Shown: positions 24,257 to 32,874, counted from the stretch's first letter. The stretch is DNA of 64,000 nt from Cyclobacteriaceae bacterium (GCA_028284125.1 JANQSI010000016.1:124001-188000); one strand, 5' to 3'. Translations and numbers: made by a program. Notes: generated by a model not told the origin, from the sequence alone.

Positions 24257-25501
24257 TTAATTGGTCGTCAAAAACAACTTAATGCTTGGGTCTCCCTTGT
24301 GAAGTGCCATTGTTGCTCCTTTTGAAAACAGATCATTAAAATCATCCGGGTTCAGAAAAATGTTCATGATGTCATTGAAATTGGACTCTGAATAGAAGGT
24401 TTGAAATCGCCAGGCACCTGCAAACTGAAAACAAGATTTGTAATTTTCCTTTCCAGAAAGGTATCGATCGATTACACACCTCAAAACATCAATCTCACGT
24501 TGATTTGGAACAGTCGGTGGGCTAGATCCTGCAGTAGCCAACCAATTGGAAACTCTTCGATAATTAGGGTCTTTTTGAATGCCATTTTCGAGTTCTGGTT
24601 GCAGTTGGTCAAAAAAGGGACCTTGATCCCAGATCAGTTCCTTGAATTTCTTAGGATAGAGTTTAACAAGATTAGTATACAAGTAAAGATCCTTTTCCAA
24701 TTCATTTAAATAAGAGAGCGATCGAGTGATGTCAGCAGCTTCCAATTCTTCTTGTCCCCATTTGCTCATGGCTTCCTCAAACGACCTTTTTCGAGCTTCA
24801 AGCTTTGTAAGTCGTTCCTCTTCCTGTTTCCTTTCCTCTTCTTCCCTAATTCTATCTTGTTCTTTCAGGTAATCATTGGTGTAAGAGAAATTTTGAACCG
24901 CATCGTACTTGTATGTCTTATGATCACGAATTGCGGCTCCAAGACCTTTGAACTCTTCATATAGAATATTTTTTCGATGGCCTACTCCTTTCACTCCCTC
25001 ATCAATAAGCAAAAGCATCACAAAGTAAAGACCTGTATTATCGTACCCATACCCACAATTCTCACCGGAATATCCCCTGGGACAATCAACTCTGTCGTGC
25101 CCTAAAAGTCCTAGTTCTCCCGATTCAACCGCCCAACATTCCGCCAGCTCAAACATTTTCCTCTCTGGTAATAAAACGCCAACTGGTTTTCTAGTTTTTA
25201 ACTCTTTGGTTAGGGAAGTGTAGTATTGATTTGACCTCAGTTTAGCTTCTTCTCCATCAGCGATTACATAGGCTCGATAAAATTCATAGAATTTCTTCGG
25301 ATACAACCGAACAAGATTGGTATACAGATAAATGTTCTTTTCTTCATCTGTCAAATAGTCTTCATTAACAGCCGTATTGGCTGTAGCAAGCTCAGAGGAA
25401 GTGAAGTATTTAGTGGGATCAATTCTGACAAACTGAGCAGAAGAATTTAGCGACCAAAAAATGGAAAAAGCTAGAAAGCTGGTTGTGATCTTATTTCTCA
25501 T
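24257..25501 (-). CDS. Exported CAP/SCP-domain protein with a degenerate second copy
   Basis: A 414-residue secreted protein. Signal peptide: NKITTSFLAFSIFWSLNSSA. A CAP-like domain (about 45-215) shows LAECWAVESGELGLLGHDR, YSGENCGYGY and VKGVGHRKNILYEEFKGLGA, corresponding to the CAP motifs around the conserved His/Glu residues. An E/R-rich coiled stretch (about 220-265) links to a second unit opening EKDLYLYTNLVKLYPKKF, nearly repeating EKNIYLYTNLVRLYPKKF of the first unit; the second lacks the GHD and GHRKN motifs. Start at 25501 fits the signal peptide; the Met at 25525 is an alternative. Function of bacterial CAP proteins is mostly unknown. Confidence 0.75.
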   Translation of the reverse strand: MRNKITTSFLAFSIFWSLNSSAQFVRIDPTKYFTSSELATANTAVNEDYLTDEEKNIYLYTNLVRLYPKKFYEFYRAYVIADGEEAKLRSNQYYTSLTKELKTRKPVGVLLPERKMFELAECWAVESGELGLLGHDRVDCPRGYSGENCGYGYDNTGLYFVMLLLIDEGVKGVGHRKNILYEEFKGLGAAIRDHKTYKYDAVQNFSYTNDYLKEQDRIREEEERKQEEERLTKLEARKRSFEEAMSKWGQEELEAADITRSLSYLNELEKDLYLYTNLVKLYPKKFKELIWDQGPFFDQLQPELENGIQKDPNYRRVSNWLATAGSSPPTVPNQREIDVLRCVIDRYLSGKENYKSCFQFAGAWRFQTFYSESNFNDIMNIFLNPDDFNDLFSKGATMALHKGDPSIKLFLTTN

Positions 25502-25548
25502 TTTAGAAATTCTTGCGAAGTTCATGCCACGAACTATTTTTGGGCCAA

Positions 25549-26301
25549 ATGAACTACGTAAACCTAACTACTAAAGACGGTATTGGAACCATTGAGTTTT
25601 TTACCGAGCAAAGTAATTCTCTACCAGGTGATATTTTGTCAAAATTGGCAAGTACAATAGCGGATGTAGGAAAAGATCCTGAGATCAAAGTAATCATCCT
25701 GAAAAGTGGCGGAGATCGTACTTTTTGTGCAGGTGCCAGCTTTGATGAATTAATCGCTATCGAGGATGTGGACAAGGGAAAAGGGTTCTTCATGGGATTT
25801 GCGAATGTGATAAACGCCATGCGGAAAGTTCCACAACTGATCATTGGTCGTGTTCAAGGAAAAGCTGTCGGTGGTGGTATCGGTCTTGCATCAGCTACTG
25901 ATTACTGCTTTGCCACTAAATACGCAGCAATTAAACTCAGTGAGCTTGCAGTTGGAATTGGACCTTTCGTAGTAGGACCTGCTGTTCAACGAAAAGTAGG
26001 CGTTTCAGCTATGTCTCAAATGGCCATCAATGCTACTGAATTTCATGATGCTGAATGGGCCCGTTCAAAAGGTTTGTATGCCCAGGTTTTTGATGATGCT
26101 GAAGCAATGGACGTAGCGGTAGATGAGTTAGCGCAAAAGCTTGCGGCTTCAAACCCGGAAGCAATGGCCAATCTTAAACGTATCTTTTGGGAAGGAACTG
26201 AAAATTGGGATGAATTGCTAGCTCAACGAGCGCAAATCAGCGGCAATCTTGTTATCTCTGATTTCACCAGGGAATTCATTCAAAAATTCAAGAAGAAATA
26301 G
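25549..26301 (+). CDS. paaF: Enoyl-CoA hydratase/isomerase family protein, PaaF-like
   Basis: A 250-residue crotonase. GGDRTFCAGASFDELIAI near residue 58 and GRVQGKAVGGGIGLASATDY near residue 100 form the oxyanion hole; LSELAVGIGPFVVGPAVQRK occupies the position of the catalytic-Glu loop. By location it is the best candidate for 2,3-dehydroadipyl-CoA hydratase, the only paa beta-oxidation step not otherwise covered here. A different CoA substrate is possible. Start at 25549 rather than an upstream Met at 25513 that lies in the divergent gene's leader. Confidence 0.72.
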   Translation: MNYVNLTTKDGIGTIEFFTEQSNSLPGDILSKLASTIADVGKDPEIKVIILKSGGDRTFCAGASFDELIAIEDVDKGKGFFMGFANVINAMRKVPQLIIGRVQGKAVGGGIGLASATDYCFATKYAAIKLSELAVGIGPFVVGPAVQRKVGVSAMSQMAINATEFHDAEWARSKGLYAQVFDDAEAMDVAVDELAQKLAASNPEAMANLKRIFWEGTENWDELLAQRAQISGNLVISDFTREFIQKFKKK

Positions 26302-26312
26302 TATCCGCAAAT

Positions 26313-27080
26313 ATGTTTCTCAGAAAATTTTTAACTAATTCCAATAAACTCGCATGGGTATTTGTCGACCTCCTTGTGGTCATTATCGGGGTGTACACGG
26401 CCTTCTTGATTCAGAATTATGCCCAAGAACAACACATAGAGAAAGAAAAGGAACGAATCTATTCTGCTTTGAAATATGAACTAGAAAACTTTAGAATTTT
26501 TCTTCCAGGAAGGTCTTCATATACTGCAAACCGAGTCAGTGAATGGCTAGAGGTTTACAGAAATAATAATTATGAAGATTTCTCAAATTGGATCTTCGTA
26601 GAACCACAGTACACCTATCAAATCATTGAGTATGCGATGAGCATTGAAGACAATGAAATTGTTGATTTTCAGCTATACAACAAATTGCAAAAACTCTATG
26701 TCGAAATAAAAAAGTTGGAACATGCTGAAAGGCTAATTATGGAGTCTTCATTGAAGTATCAATCCTTAAATGATAAAATAAGCGCGGTTGAAGCTGAAGC
26801 CAGAAAGCTGGATAATCTGGACAATTTCAAGATGTTCATCCGCTTCTCTGATAGTCGAGCCTCAACCCTGGGTCAAGTAGCCAAATGGTCAGATGAAGCA
26901 CTGCAAATATTGAACGGTCGAATAAATCCAATTAAGAAAAAAGAACTCGAAAGCCAGCTCATCAAATCTCAAATCAAATCTTTAGGTGAAAAAGAACAAG
27001 CAATTCAAGCCGTCAAACAGTATTTCCCAGATTTCTCAGATGAAGAGCTTGAGGAATTGTATGATCCAAGCGAGAATTAA
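26313..27080 (+). CDS. Hypothetical membrane-anchored helical protein
   Basis: A 255-residue protein with one N-terminal transmembrane helix (about residues 15-34, LAWVFVDLLVVIIGVYTAFL) preceded by a basic MFLRKFLTNSNK, and a long, charged, mostly helical extracytoplasmic or cytoplasmic body with coiled-coil tendency (QHIEKEKERIYSALKYELEN, SAVEAEARKLDNLDNFKMFI). The layout resembles small Bacteroidota proteins of the DUF6090 kind, but I cannot confirm that. It begins 12 bases after the PaaF-like gene and ends one base before the convergent fic stop. Confidence 0.6.
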   Translation: MFLRKFLTNSNKLAWVFVDLLVVIIGVYTAFLIQNYAQEQHIEKEKERIYSALKYELENFRIFLPGRSSYTANRVSEWLEVYRNNNYEDFSNWIFVEPQYTYQIIEYAMSIEDNEIVDFQLYNKLQKLYVEIKKLEHAERLIMESSLKYQSLNDKISAVEAEARKLDNLDNFKMFIRFSDSRASTLGQVAKWSDEALQILNGRINPIKKKELESQLIKSQIKSLGEKEQAIQAVKQYFPDFSDEELEELYDPSEN

Positions 27081-28214
27081 TCATTCCGAAAGAATCCGAT
27101 ACAATTCCAGATTCAAATAATAATGATGCCCTGAAATTGTCTTTTTTTCCAGGATTCCCAGATCACATAATTCATTTAAGTAATTCCTCGCGGTAGCCTC
27201 AGCATATAGTTTCACATCTGTGAGATGACTTACTTTGGTAAGTGGCTGAGTAAAGATCATTTGCATCAGATTTTCTGGTTTTCGGATTTTTGTTTCTGCT
27301 TCTATTGTTTGCAAGATGGCAGCCTCAGCAGCGAGAATATCATTGATCTTGTTAAAGGTAAGGTTTGCCGTTGCCTCAATTGCTTTCAACATAAAAAGTA
27401 TCCAGGATTCCCAACGTGCACGTTGAGTAACACCTGCCAGCAGAGAATAGTAATCACTTTTGTTATCAATGATGTAGCGACTTAGATACAAGATTGGGAG
27501 ATCCAGCAATCCTTTCTGAGTCAAGATGTTAATATTAAAAATTCTTCCAGCTCGACCATTCCCGTCCCTGAAAGGGTGGATCATCTCAAATTGGTAGTGC
27601 GCAATTGCCATCTTGATCAAAGGATCTATTGGGTATAATTGATCGTCATTTACAAAATCAGCCAGGTTTTTTAGTTTTTCTTCTACAATCCCTTTACCAC
27701 GAGGTGGAGTGTAAATTGCTGTTCCAGCATTAGGTCCTGTTCCGCCCTGCTTTATGTAAATGAGCGCACTGGTAGGTCGAATCCCATCATTTGTTTGCTT
27801 GATAGTTTGGTACAATCGAATAAAATATTCTTCATTGAAATCGCCGTGATTTTTCAAATGCTGATGACCTTCCCAAAGCGCCTCACGATATCGAAGAACT
27901 TCCTTTGGCGCACCTTTTACTGTTTCATCTTCTCCCTTTTCACTATATGCCTGGTAGAGTTCATCATCTGTTGTGAAAATGTTTTCAATCTCACTGGATG
28001 CCTTTGCCTCTTGCAAACTGATTGAATTAATCAAAATTCCCTGGTTCGGAATTGCTACAGACCTTCCGTGAAGTCTCCCTAAAGCAGATTTAGCGTTCCC
28101 CAATTGTTCCATAATCGCTACCGTTCGGTACAGATCTTCATGAATCGGAAGATCGGGAAGGTCGTTCCAGGGAACATTACGATCTGGATTTATCCTAAAA
28201 AGTGGCTCTTGCAT
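27081..28214 (-). CDS. Fic-domain AMPylase, SoFic-like with N-terminal inhibitory helix and C-terminal wHTH
   Basis: A 377-residue protein. Residues 1-80 contain the class II inhibitory motif (S/T)xxxE(G/N), seen as S73-S-E-I-E77-N78. The catalytic Fic loop HPFRDGNGRAGR is at about residues 213-224, with all key residues (His213, Asp217, Asn219, Arg221, Arg224), so AMP transfer is expected. The last 90 residues look like a winged helix (LTKVSHLTDVKLYAEATARN, then YLNELCDLGILEKKTISG). The organisation and length match Shewanella SoFic. A set of palindromes lies just upstream (28232-28313), compatible with autoregulation through the winged helix. Targets are unknown. Confidence 0.88.
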   Translation of the reverse strand: MQEPLFRINPDRNVPWNDLPDLPIHEDLYRTVAIMEQLGNAKSALGRLHGRSVAIPNQGILINSISLQEAKASSEIENIFTTDDELYQAYSEKGEDETVKGAPKEVLRYREALWEGHQHLKNHGDFNEEYFIRLYQTIKQTNDGIRPTSALIYIKQGGTGPNAGTAIYTPPRGKGIVEEKLKNLADFVNDDQLYPIDPLIKMAIAHYQFEMIHPFRDGNGRAGRIFNINILTQKGLLDLPILYLSRYIIDNKSDYYSLLAGVTQRARWESWILFMLKAIEATANLTFNKINDILAAEAAILQTIEAETKIRKPENLMQMIFTQPLTKVSHLTDVKLYAEATARNYLNELCDLGILEKKTISGHHYYLNLELYRILSE

Positions 28215-28231
28215 TCTAGTGTTTGTTTTTA

Positions 28232-28313
28232 AGTAAACATCAAAAAATAAAATAATTGATGTTTACTCGAAAATAGACCTTTATTTTGACGTTTACAATA
28301 ACATAAACATCAA
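28232..28313 (-). promoter_or_regulatory. Palindromic operator cluster upstream of fic
   Basis: AGTAAACATCAA (28232-28243) and TTGATGTTTACT (28256-28267) are perfect inverted repeats with a 12-base spacer. A second, imperfect pair follows: TTGACGTTTAC (28286-28296) and ATAAACATCAA (28303-28313), 9 of 11 matching. All four copies share the half-site GTTTAC/GTAAAC. They lie 18-100 bases upstream of the fic start, where its promoter must be. Confidence 0.65.
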
Positions 28314-28374
28314 ATTTTCATTTTTTTAGTGTTTAGTCAAAAAAACGGATCAAAACCTACATCATACTCTCAAA

Positions 28375-28546
28375 GTCATCCTGAATTCATTTCAGGATCT
28401 TTCGAATGCCATTCTTTACTTTTTCGAGCCATTCACCAGATGCTTCCTGCGTCAGCATGACAAGTTTCGATTAAATGTCATCCTGAGCGCAACGAAGGAT
28501 CTTTTTGAAACCAAACCACAAGATTCCCCAAGAAATCAAGAATGAC
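28375..28546. repeat. Cluster of four interspersed-repeat units in the fic-E1 gap
   Basis: The 373-base gap between fic and the E1 gene holds, after the fic operators, four repeat units. Unit 1 (28375-28402) starts GTCATCCTGAATTCATTTCA. Unit 2 (28438-28461) is AGATGCTTCCTGCGTCAGCA plus TGAC. Unit 3 (28477-28506) starts GTCATCCTGAGCGCAACGAA. Unit 4 (28521-28546) starts AGATTCCCCAAGAAATCAAG and ends AATGAC. Units 1 and 3 begin GTCA and units 2 and 4 end TGAC, so they form two head-to-head inverted pairs. A TATCTTAG near-consensus -7 box at 28562-28569 follows, probably serving the E1 gene. Confidence 0.65.
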
Positions 28547-28587
28547 TTTTTAGCGCTTTTGTATCTTAGCGATCCCAAATTTTACGA

Positions 28588-30669
28588 ATGCCAAAAACAG
28601 CAACTGCTCCAAAAAAGAAGACGAGCCCAGCAATGAACTGGAAGGAAATTGCACGAAAGATCCTCATCTCACGCGCGATGGATGATCTCGAGGAAAACAC
28701 ATTGGTACCAGAAAAAAAAGTCCTCTATCAATTTTCTGCAAGAGGTCACGAGCTTGGTCAACTCATTCTAGCAGAACTGTTGGACAAACCCAAAGATTCA
28801 GCAAGTGCCTATTACCGTTCTCGACCATTAATGATCGGACTGGGACTATCTGTAGAAGATGCGCTCTCAGGACCTTTGACTAGATCGGGCGGGTATAGCG
28901 ACGGCAGAGACATTGGTGTGGTGTGTAACATGCCAGAATCAAAAAGAGGATGTGTCGTTTTACCTATGGCTGGTGATGTGGGTTCTCAATACACACCAGC
29001 AATTGGATGGGCTCAAGCAATCGAATACCACGCGAATACTTTAAAAGACAAGAAATACAAAGATTCAATAGCTGCCATTTTAGGTGGAGATGGCTCTGTT
29101 GCTACCAATGGTTTCTGGTCAGCATTGACCATCGCAACAACGCAAAACCTTCCAGTTCTTTTTTACATTGAGGACAATGGATATGGAATTTCTGTAACCA
29201 GCGAATTCCAAACCCCAGGAGCCAACATCGCGGACAACCTGGCATCATTTAAAAATCTGGAAATTTGGCAAGGTAGTGGCACCGATCCTGAAGAAGCCTA
29301 TGAATTACTGAAGGCCGGAACAGAATACGTTCGAAAAAGAAAAGGTCCAGCTATGGTTCGGTTGACTGTTCCACGTTTGAATGGTCACTCCTACCAGGAT
29401 AACCAGGCATACAAACCTGAAAAACTGGTAAAATCGGAAATCAAAAATGACCCTTTGACCATTCTGAAAAAATACCTGCTTGAAAATGGAGTCTCAAAGA
29501 AATATTGGGACTTAATGGAAAAGGAAGCACAGGAGGAAGTTGATAAAGCCGCTAAAGCTGCGCTCAGTCGACCAGCGCCAGATACGGGAAAAACGCATCG
29601 ATTTGTTTATTCCGAAGATGAAGTGCAAGGACTTGGTGGACTGAGAAAATCCAAACACAAGTTTCCTAAAAGCAGCGAAGAGCCATCACCGGATAAGAAA
29701 CGAATAAACATTGGTGAGGCCATCAATCTTGCATTGGATTACGAACTGAAAACCAATAAAAAACTTCTGGTTTTCGGAGAAGATGTAGGACTGAAGGGCG
29801 GAGTTCATGCCGTAACAATGGGCTTACAGAGCAAGCATGGATCGGACCGAGTTTTCGATACCAGTTTGTCTGAAGAAGGAATCATTGGACGGGCGGTTGG
29901 CATGGCTTATGCCGGATTGATGCCGGTTGCAGAAATTCAGTTCAGGAAGTATGCTGATCCAGCGATGGAACAGTTGAACAATTGTGGTACCACTCGCTGG
30001 AGAACTGCCAATCGATTTGCCGCTCCTATTCTCGTACGTATGCCCGGAGGATTTGCCAAAGTTGGAGATCCATGGCACTCTGTAACAAACGAAGTGATGT
30101 TCGCGCATGCAATTGGTTGGCAGGTTGCGTTTCCTTCCAACGCACAAGATGCAGTTGGTTTGCTTCGATCAGCCATGCGTAGCGACAACCCAACCATGTT
30201 CTTTGAACACAGAAATCTCAACGACAACCGCTATGCTCGAAGGCCATATCCAGGTGACGAATTTGTGGTTCCTTTTGGAAAAGCTAATCAACTAAGAGAA
30301 GGTACTGAAGTTACGTTAGTCACATGGGGCGCAATGTGTGAGCGCTGTGAAGCTGCAGCAGATGAAACTGGAATATCAGCGGACATCCTTGATCTCAGAA
30401 CCATCATGCCATGGGACAAACAAGCTATTCTAAACTCTATTCAAAAAACCAATCGCTGCCTGATCGTTCATGAAGATGCAATGACTGCTGGTTTCGGCGC
30501 TGAAATAGTAGCAATTTTAGCTTCTGAAGGATTCAAGTATCTTGATGCACCTGTTGAACGATTGGCAATGCCAGACATTCCACTTCCTCACAATGTTGGG
30601 TTGATGGAATCCGTAGTTCCAAGTGTAGAGAAGATTGGAGAGAAAATGAAGGAGATCGTTGGATTTTAG
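28588..30669 (+). CDS. Fused 2-oxoacid dehydrogenase E1 alpha/beta (branched-chain type)
   Basis: A 693-residue thiamine-diphosphate enzyme combining both E1 chains. Alpha half (about 1-345): RGHELGQLILAELLD, AYYRSRPLMIGLGL and the ThDP motif LGGDGSVATNGFW with EDNGYGIS. Beta half (about 370-693): INIGEAINLALDYEL, KKLLVFGEDVGLKGGVHAVT, GFAKVGDPWHSVTNE and NRCLIVHEDAMTAGFGAEIV. In Bacteroidota such fusions are usually annotated as branched-chain 2-oxoacid dehydrogenase E1; pyruvate cannot be excluded. The matching E2 is not adjacent. Start at 28588 gives a short Lys/Pro-rich leader before MNWKEIARKIL; the Met at residue 16 is an alternative. Confidence 0.9.
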   Translation: MPKTATAPKKKTSPAMNWKEIARKILISRAMDDLEENTLVPEKKVLYQFSARGHELGQLILAELLDKPKDSASAYYRSRPLMIGLGLSVEDALSGPLTRSGGYSDGRDIGVVCNMPESKRGCVVLPMAGDVGSQYTPAIGWAQAIEYHANTLKDKKYKDSIAAILGGDGSVATNGFWSALTIATTQNLPVLFYIEDNGYGISVTSEFQTPGANIADNLASFKNLEIWQGSGTDPEEAYELLKAGTEYVRKRKGPAMVRLTVPRLNGHSYQDNQAYKPEKLVKSEIKNDPLTILKKYLLENGVSKKYWDLMEKEAQEEVDKAAKAALSRPAPDTGKTHRFVYSEDEVQGLGGLRKSKHKFPKSSEEPSPDKKRINIGEAINLALDYELKTNKKLLVFGEDVGLKGGVHAVTMGLQSKHGSDRVFDTSLSEEGIIGRAVGMAYAGLMPVAEIQFRKYADPAMEQLNNCGTTRWRTANRFAAPILVRMPGGFAKVGDPWHSVTNEVMFAHAIGWQVAFPSNAQDAVGLLRSAMRSDNPTMFFEHRNLNDNRYARRPYPGDEFVVPFGKANQLREGTEVTLVTWGAMCERCEAAADETGISADILDLRTIMPWDKQAILNSIQKTNRCLIVHEDAMTAGFGAEIVAILASEGFKYLDAPVERLAMPDIPLPHNVGLMESVVPSVEKIGEKMKEIVGF

Positions 30670-30778
30670 CACTTCTGTTCTTAGGACCCTAAGTAAAGTT
30701 TACTCCGCAATCAATAATCTAGGGCCTAGTACTTCTTAAAATCTTGCTAGCTTAGTTATCCGTTGATAACTCAGAAAA

Positions 30779-31726
30779 ATGAAAAAGGCACCAATATTGG
30801 TAGTATTATCACTATCGCTCTATGGTTGTTCGAACATAGGTGGTGAGCTTATTCCTGTTGAAGCTAACTCCGATTTCGAGTTTAATTTTCCTTACTTCCT
30901 GTTTATCCCGGAAGAAGCAGCAAAAAACAGTACAGTATCGCTAATTGTTGAACCCAATAATTCCGGATTCACCAGCGATGATTTTGACGATCATCTTGAC
31001 CAGGCTAAAGGCCTAGCTTCTAATCGGGGTAATCTTGGGAATTTCTTAGCACATGAAATGGGATATCCGCTCCTGGTTCCGGTTTTTCCAAGAGAAAACG
31101 AGAATTGGAGAATCTATACCCACGCACTTGACAGAGATGTAATGCTCCAAAAACAAACTTCACTGGAACGAATTGACCTACAACTGCTTTCCATGGTTGA
31201 AGATGCAAATAAAAGACTTGTTAACATGGGGTTTTCTGTAAAAGATGATTTTCTGATTACTGGCTTTTCAGCTTCGGGAACTTTTTCCAATAGGTTCTCA
31301 ATGATTCACCCAACCAAAGTTTCGATTTGTATAGCCGGTGGTCTAAATGGCATCTTAATGTTTCCAACAGATTCAATTGACAATACGGCGTTGAATTATC
31401 CCCTTGGTACAAATGATTTTTTTGAAGTAACCGGTCAGTCATTTGATTCCACTGCCTTTCAAAACATGCCTCAATTTTTGTTTATGGGCGAATTGGACGA
31501 CAATGACGCGGCACAATACGGAGATGCTTATAGCGAAGAAGAAAGAGCGATTATTTTTAACCCACTTGGAGAATCCATGCAGCCAGATAGATGGGAGATA
31601 TGTATGAATGAATATAAAAATCGAGGCATCAATGCTGAACTAAGGACATATAGTGAAATCGGACATACAATCAACACAACCATTAGGAAGGACATCTTAA
31701 ATTTTGTAAGAAAGAATATTGATTGA
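30779..31726 (+). CDS. Lipoprotein with alpha/beta-hydrolase fold
   Basis: A 315-residue lipoprotein: MKKAPILVVLSLSLYGCSN has a lipobox ending at Cys17. The nucleophile elbow is in DDFLITGFSASGTFSNRFS (GxSxSG) near residue 160; FMGELDDNDA near 240 could supply the acid and the His in SEIGHTINTTIRK near 302 the base. This is the order Ser-Asp-His of a carboxylesterase or peptidase-like hydrolase. Substrate unknown. It lies between the E1 fusion and the convergent aminotransferase and is probably independently transcribed. Confidence 0.75.
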   Translation: MKKAPILVVLSLSLYGCSNIGGELIPVEANSDFEFNFPYFLFIPEEAAKNSTVSLIVEPNNSGFTSDDFDDHLDQAKGLASNRGNLGNFLAHEMGYPLLVPVFPRENENWRIYTHALDRDVMLQKQTSLERIDLQLLSMVEDANKRLVNMGFSVKDDFLITGFSASGTFSNRFSMIHPTKVSICIAGGLNGILMFPTDSIDNTALNYPLGTNDFFEVTGQSFDSTAFQNMPQFLFMGELDDNDAAQYGDAYSEEERAIIFNPLGESMQPDRWEICMNEYKNRGINAELRTYSEIGHTINTTIRKDILNFVRKNID

Positions 31727-31748
31727 AAGCACAGAAGCATTTCTGCTT
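31727..31748. terminator. Weak bidirectional hairpin between convergent genes
   Basis: CAGAA (31732-31736) pairs with TTCTG (31741-31745) around GCAT, extended by AAG/CTT across a two-base bulge. It lies in the 26 bases separating two convergent stop codons. There is no clear T run, so support is limited. Confidence 0.3.
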
Positions 31749-31752
31749 AAGT

Positions 31753-32874
31753 CTAAACCAAGAACTCCTCTATCACCTCAACAAATGTCTGCATTTCCCC
31801 AGGTTTGCCGACACTAATTCGGATATGATTGTACATGTCAGGCCACTTGGTGATGAGTATGCCGCGCTCTTTCATTTTAGCTACCACATTTTTATCAAAT
31901 CGGTCATGTCTGGTATAGATGAAATTGGTTGAAGACCGGTTGTATTCTACTCCCCACTTTTCATAAGCATCGTAGACAATTTGCTTACCTTCATTGTTCT
32001 TCTTGACACACATTTGGATAAAGTCTTGATCATCAACGGTAGTGGCAGCCGCTACTAAAGGAGCCCAACCGGCAGAAAGTTCAAATCCAAGATGTCGACT
32101 TCTAATTGCCGCAATATTAGCTTCATTGGAAATTGCAAAACCGATTCGTAAACCAGCCAACCCATAGGTTTTCGAAAATGTTCTGCAAATGATCAGGTTG
32201 GGAAGTTCGTTTACCAAGGAAACCATACTTCCTTTCAGTCCAGCATTGGAATATTCAATGTATGCTTCATCAACACAGATCAAGACGTTTTCTGGGACAG
32301 ATCGACAAAAAGATTTTAATTCTTCAGTTGGTACTTCTGTTCCCGTTGGGTTATTGGGGTTGCAGACAAACACCAATGAAGTTTTGTCTGTAATAGCGTT
32401 TTTCAATCGATTGAAATCAAAACGATTTTCACTATCAAGGTCCACTTTTTTAATCCTAGCTCCTGCTCGTTCGCCAAACATAATCATGGTTGGGAAAGTA
32501 GGATAGGCCGTCAAGATTTCTCCTTTTTGCAGTCCAACGTGCTGTCCAAGTAAACTCAACACTTCCGTTGACCCGGCGGTGATCAGAAGATTGTCAGGTT
32601 TCACTGAGTAAAATTTCGACAGCTTTTCTTTCAACTTAGCAATGTACTCATCCGGATAACGATTGGCATTTTTCATGGCTTCACCTACAGCCGTCAAAGC
32701 TGAAGGAGCTGGACCATACGGATTTTCATTCCAATTCAATAAAAGTGGAGATCCTTCAACTCTTCTTTCACTTATTCCAGAAGCACACCCATAAGCTCCT
32801 GTGGTCCCAGCCACCAGCATAGCTGCTGATGCCAATAAACTTTGTTGGATCCATTCTCTTCGATTAATAGCCAT
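31753..32874 (-). CDS. HisC-like aminotransferase with a Tat signal peptide
   Basis: A 373-residue fold-type I PLP aminotransferase resembling histidinol-phosphate aminotransferase. Active-site text: NWNENPYGPAPSALTAVGEA, VFVCNPNNPTGTEVP, CVDEAYIEYSN (PLP Asp and Tyr) and the PLP lysine in CRTFSKTYGLAGLRIGF. The N-terminus is unusual: NRREWIQQSLLASAAMLVAG is a twin-arginine signal, followed by GAYGCASG, a possible lipobox. So the enzyme is predicted to be exported, probably membrane-anchored. No histidine-biosynthesis genes are nearby, so a HisC role is doubtful. Confidence 0.85.
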   Translation of the reverse strand: MAINRREWIQQSLLASAAMLVAGTTGAYGCASGISERRVEGSPLLLNWNENPYGPAPSALTAVGEAMKNANRYPDEYIAKLKEKLSKFYSVKPDNLLITAGSTEVLSLLGQHVGLQKGEILTAYPTFPTMIMFGERAGARIKKVDLDSENRFDFNRLKNAITDKTSLVFVCNPNNPTGTEVPTEELKSFCRSVPENVLICVDEAYIEYSNAGLKGSMVSLVNELPNLIICRTFSKTYGLAGLRIGFAISNEANIAAIRSRHLGFELSAGWAPLVAAATTVDDQDFIQMCVKKNNEGKQIVYDAYEKWGVEYNRSSTNFIYTRHDRFDKNVVAKMKERGILITKWPDMYNHIRISVGKPGEMQTFVEVIEEFLV

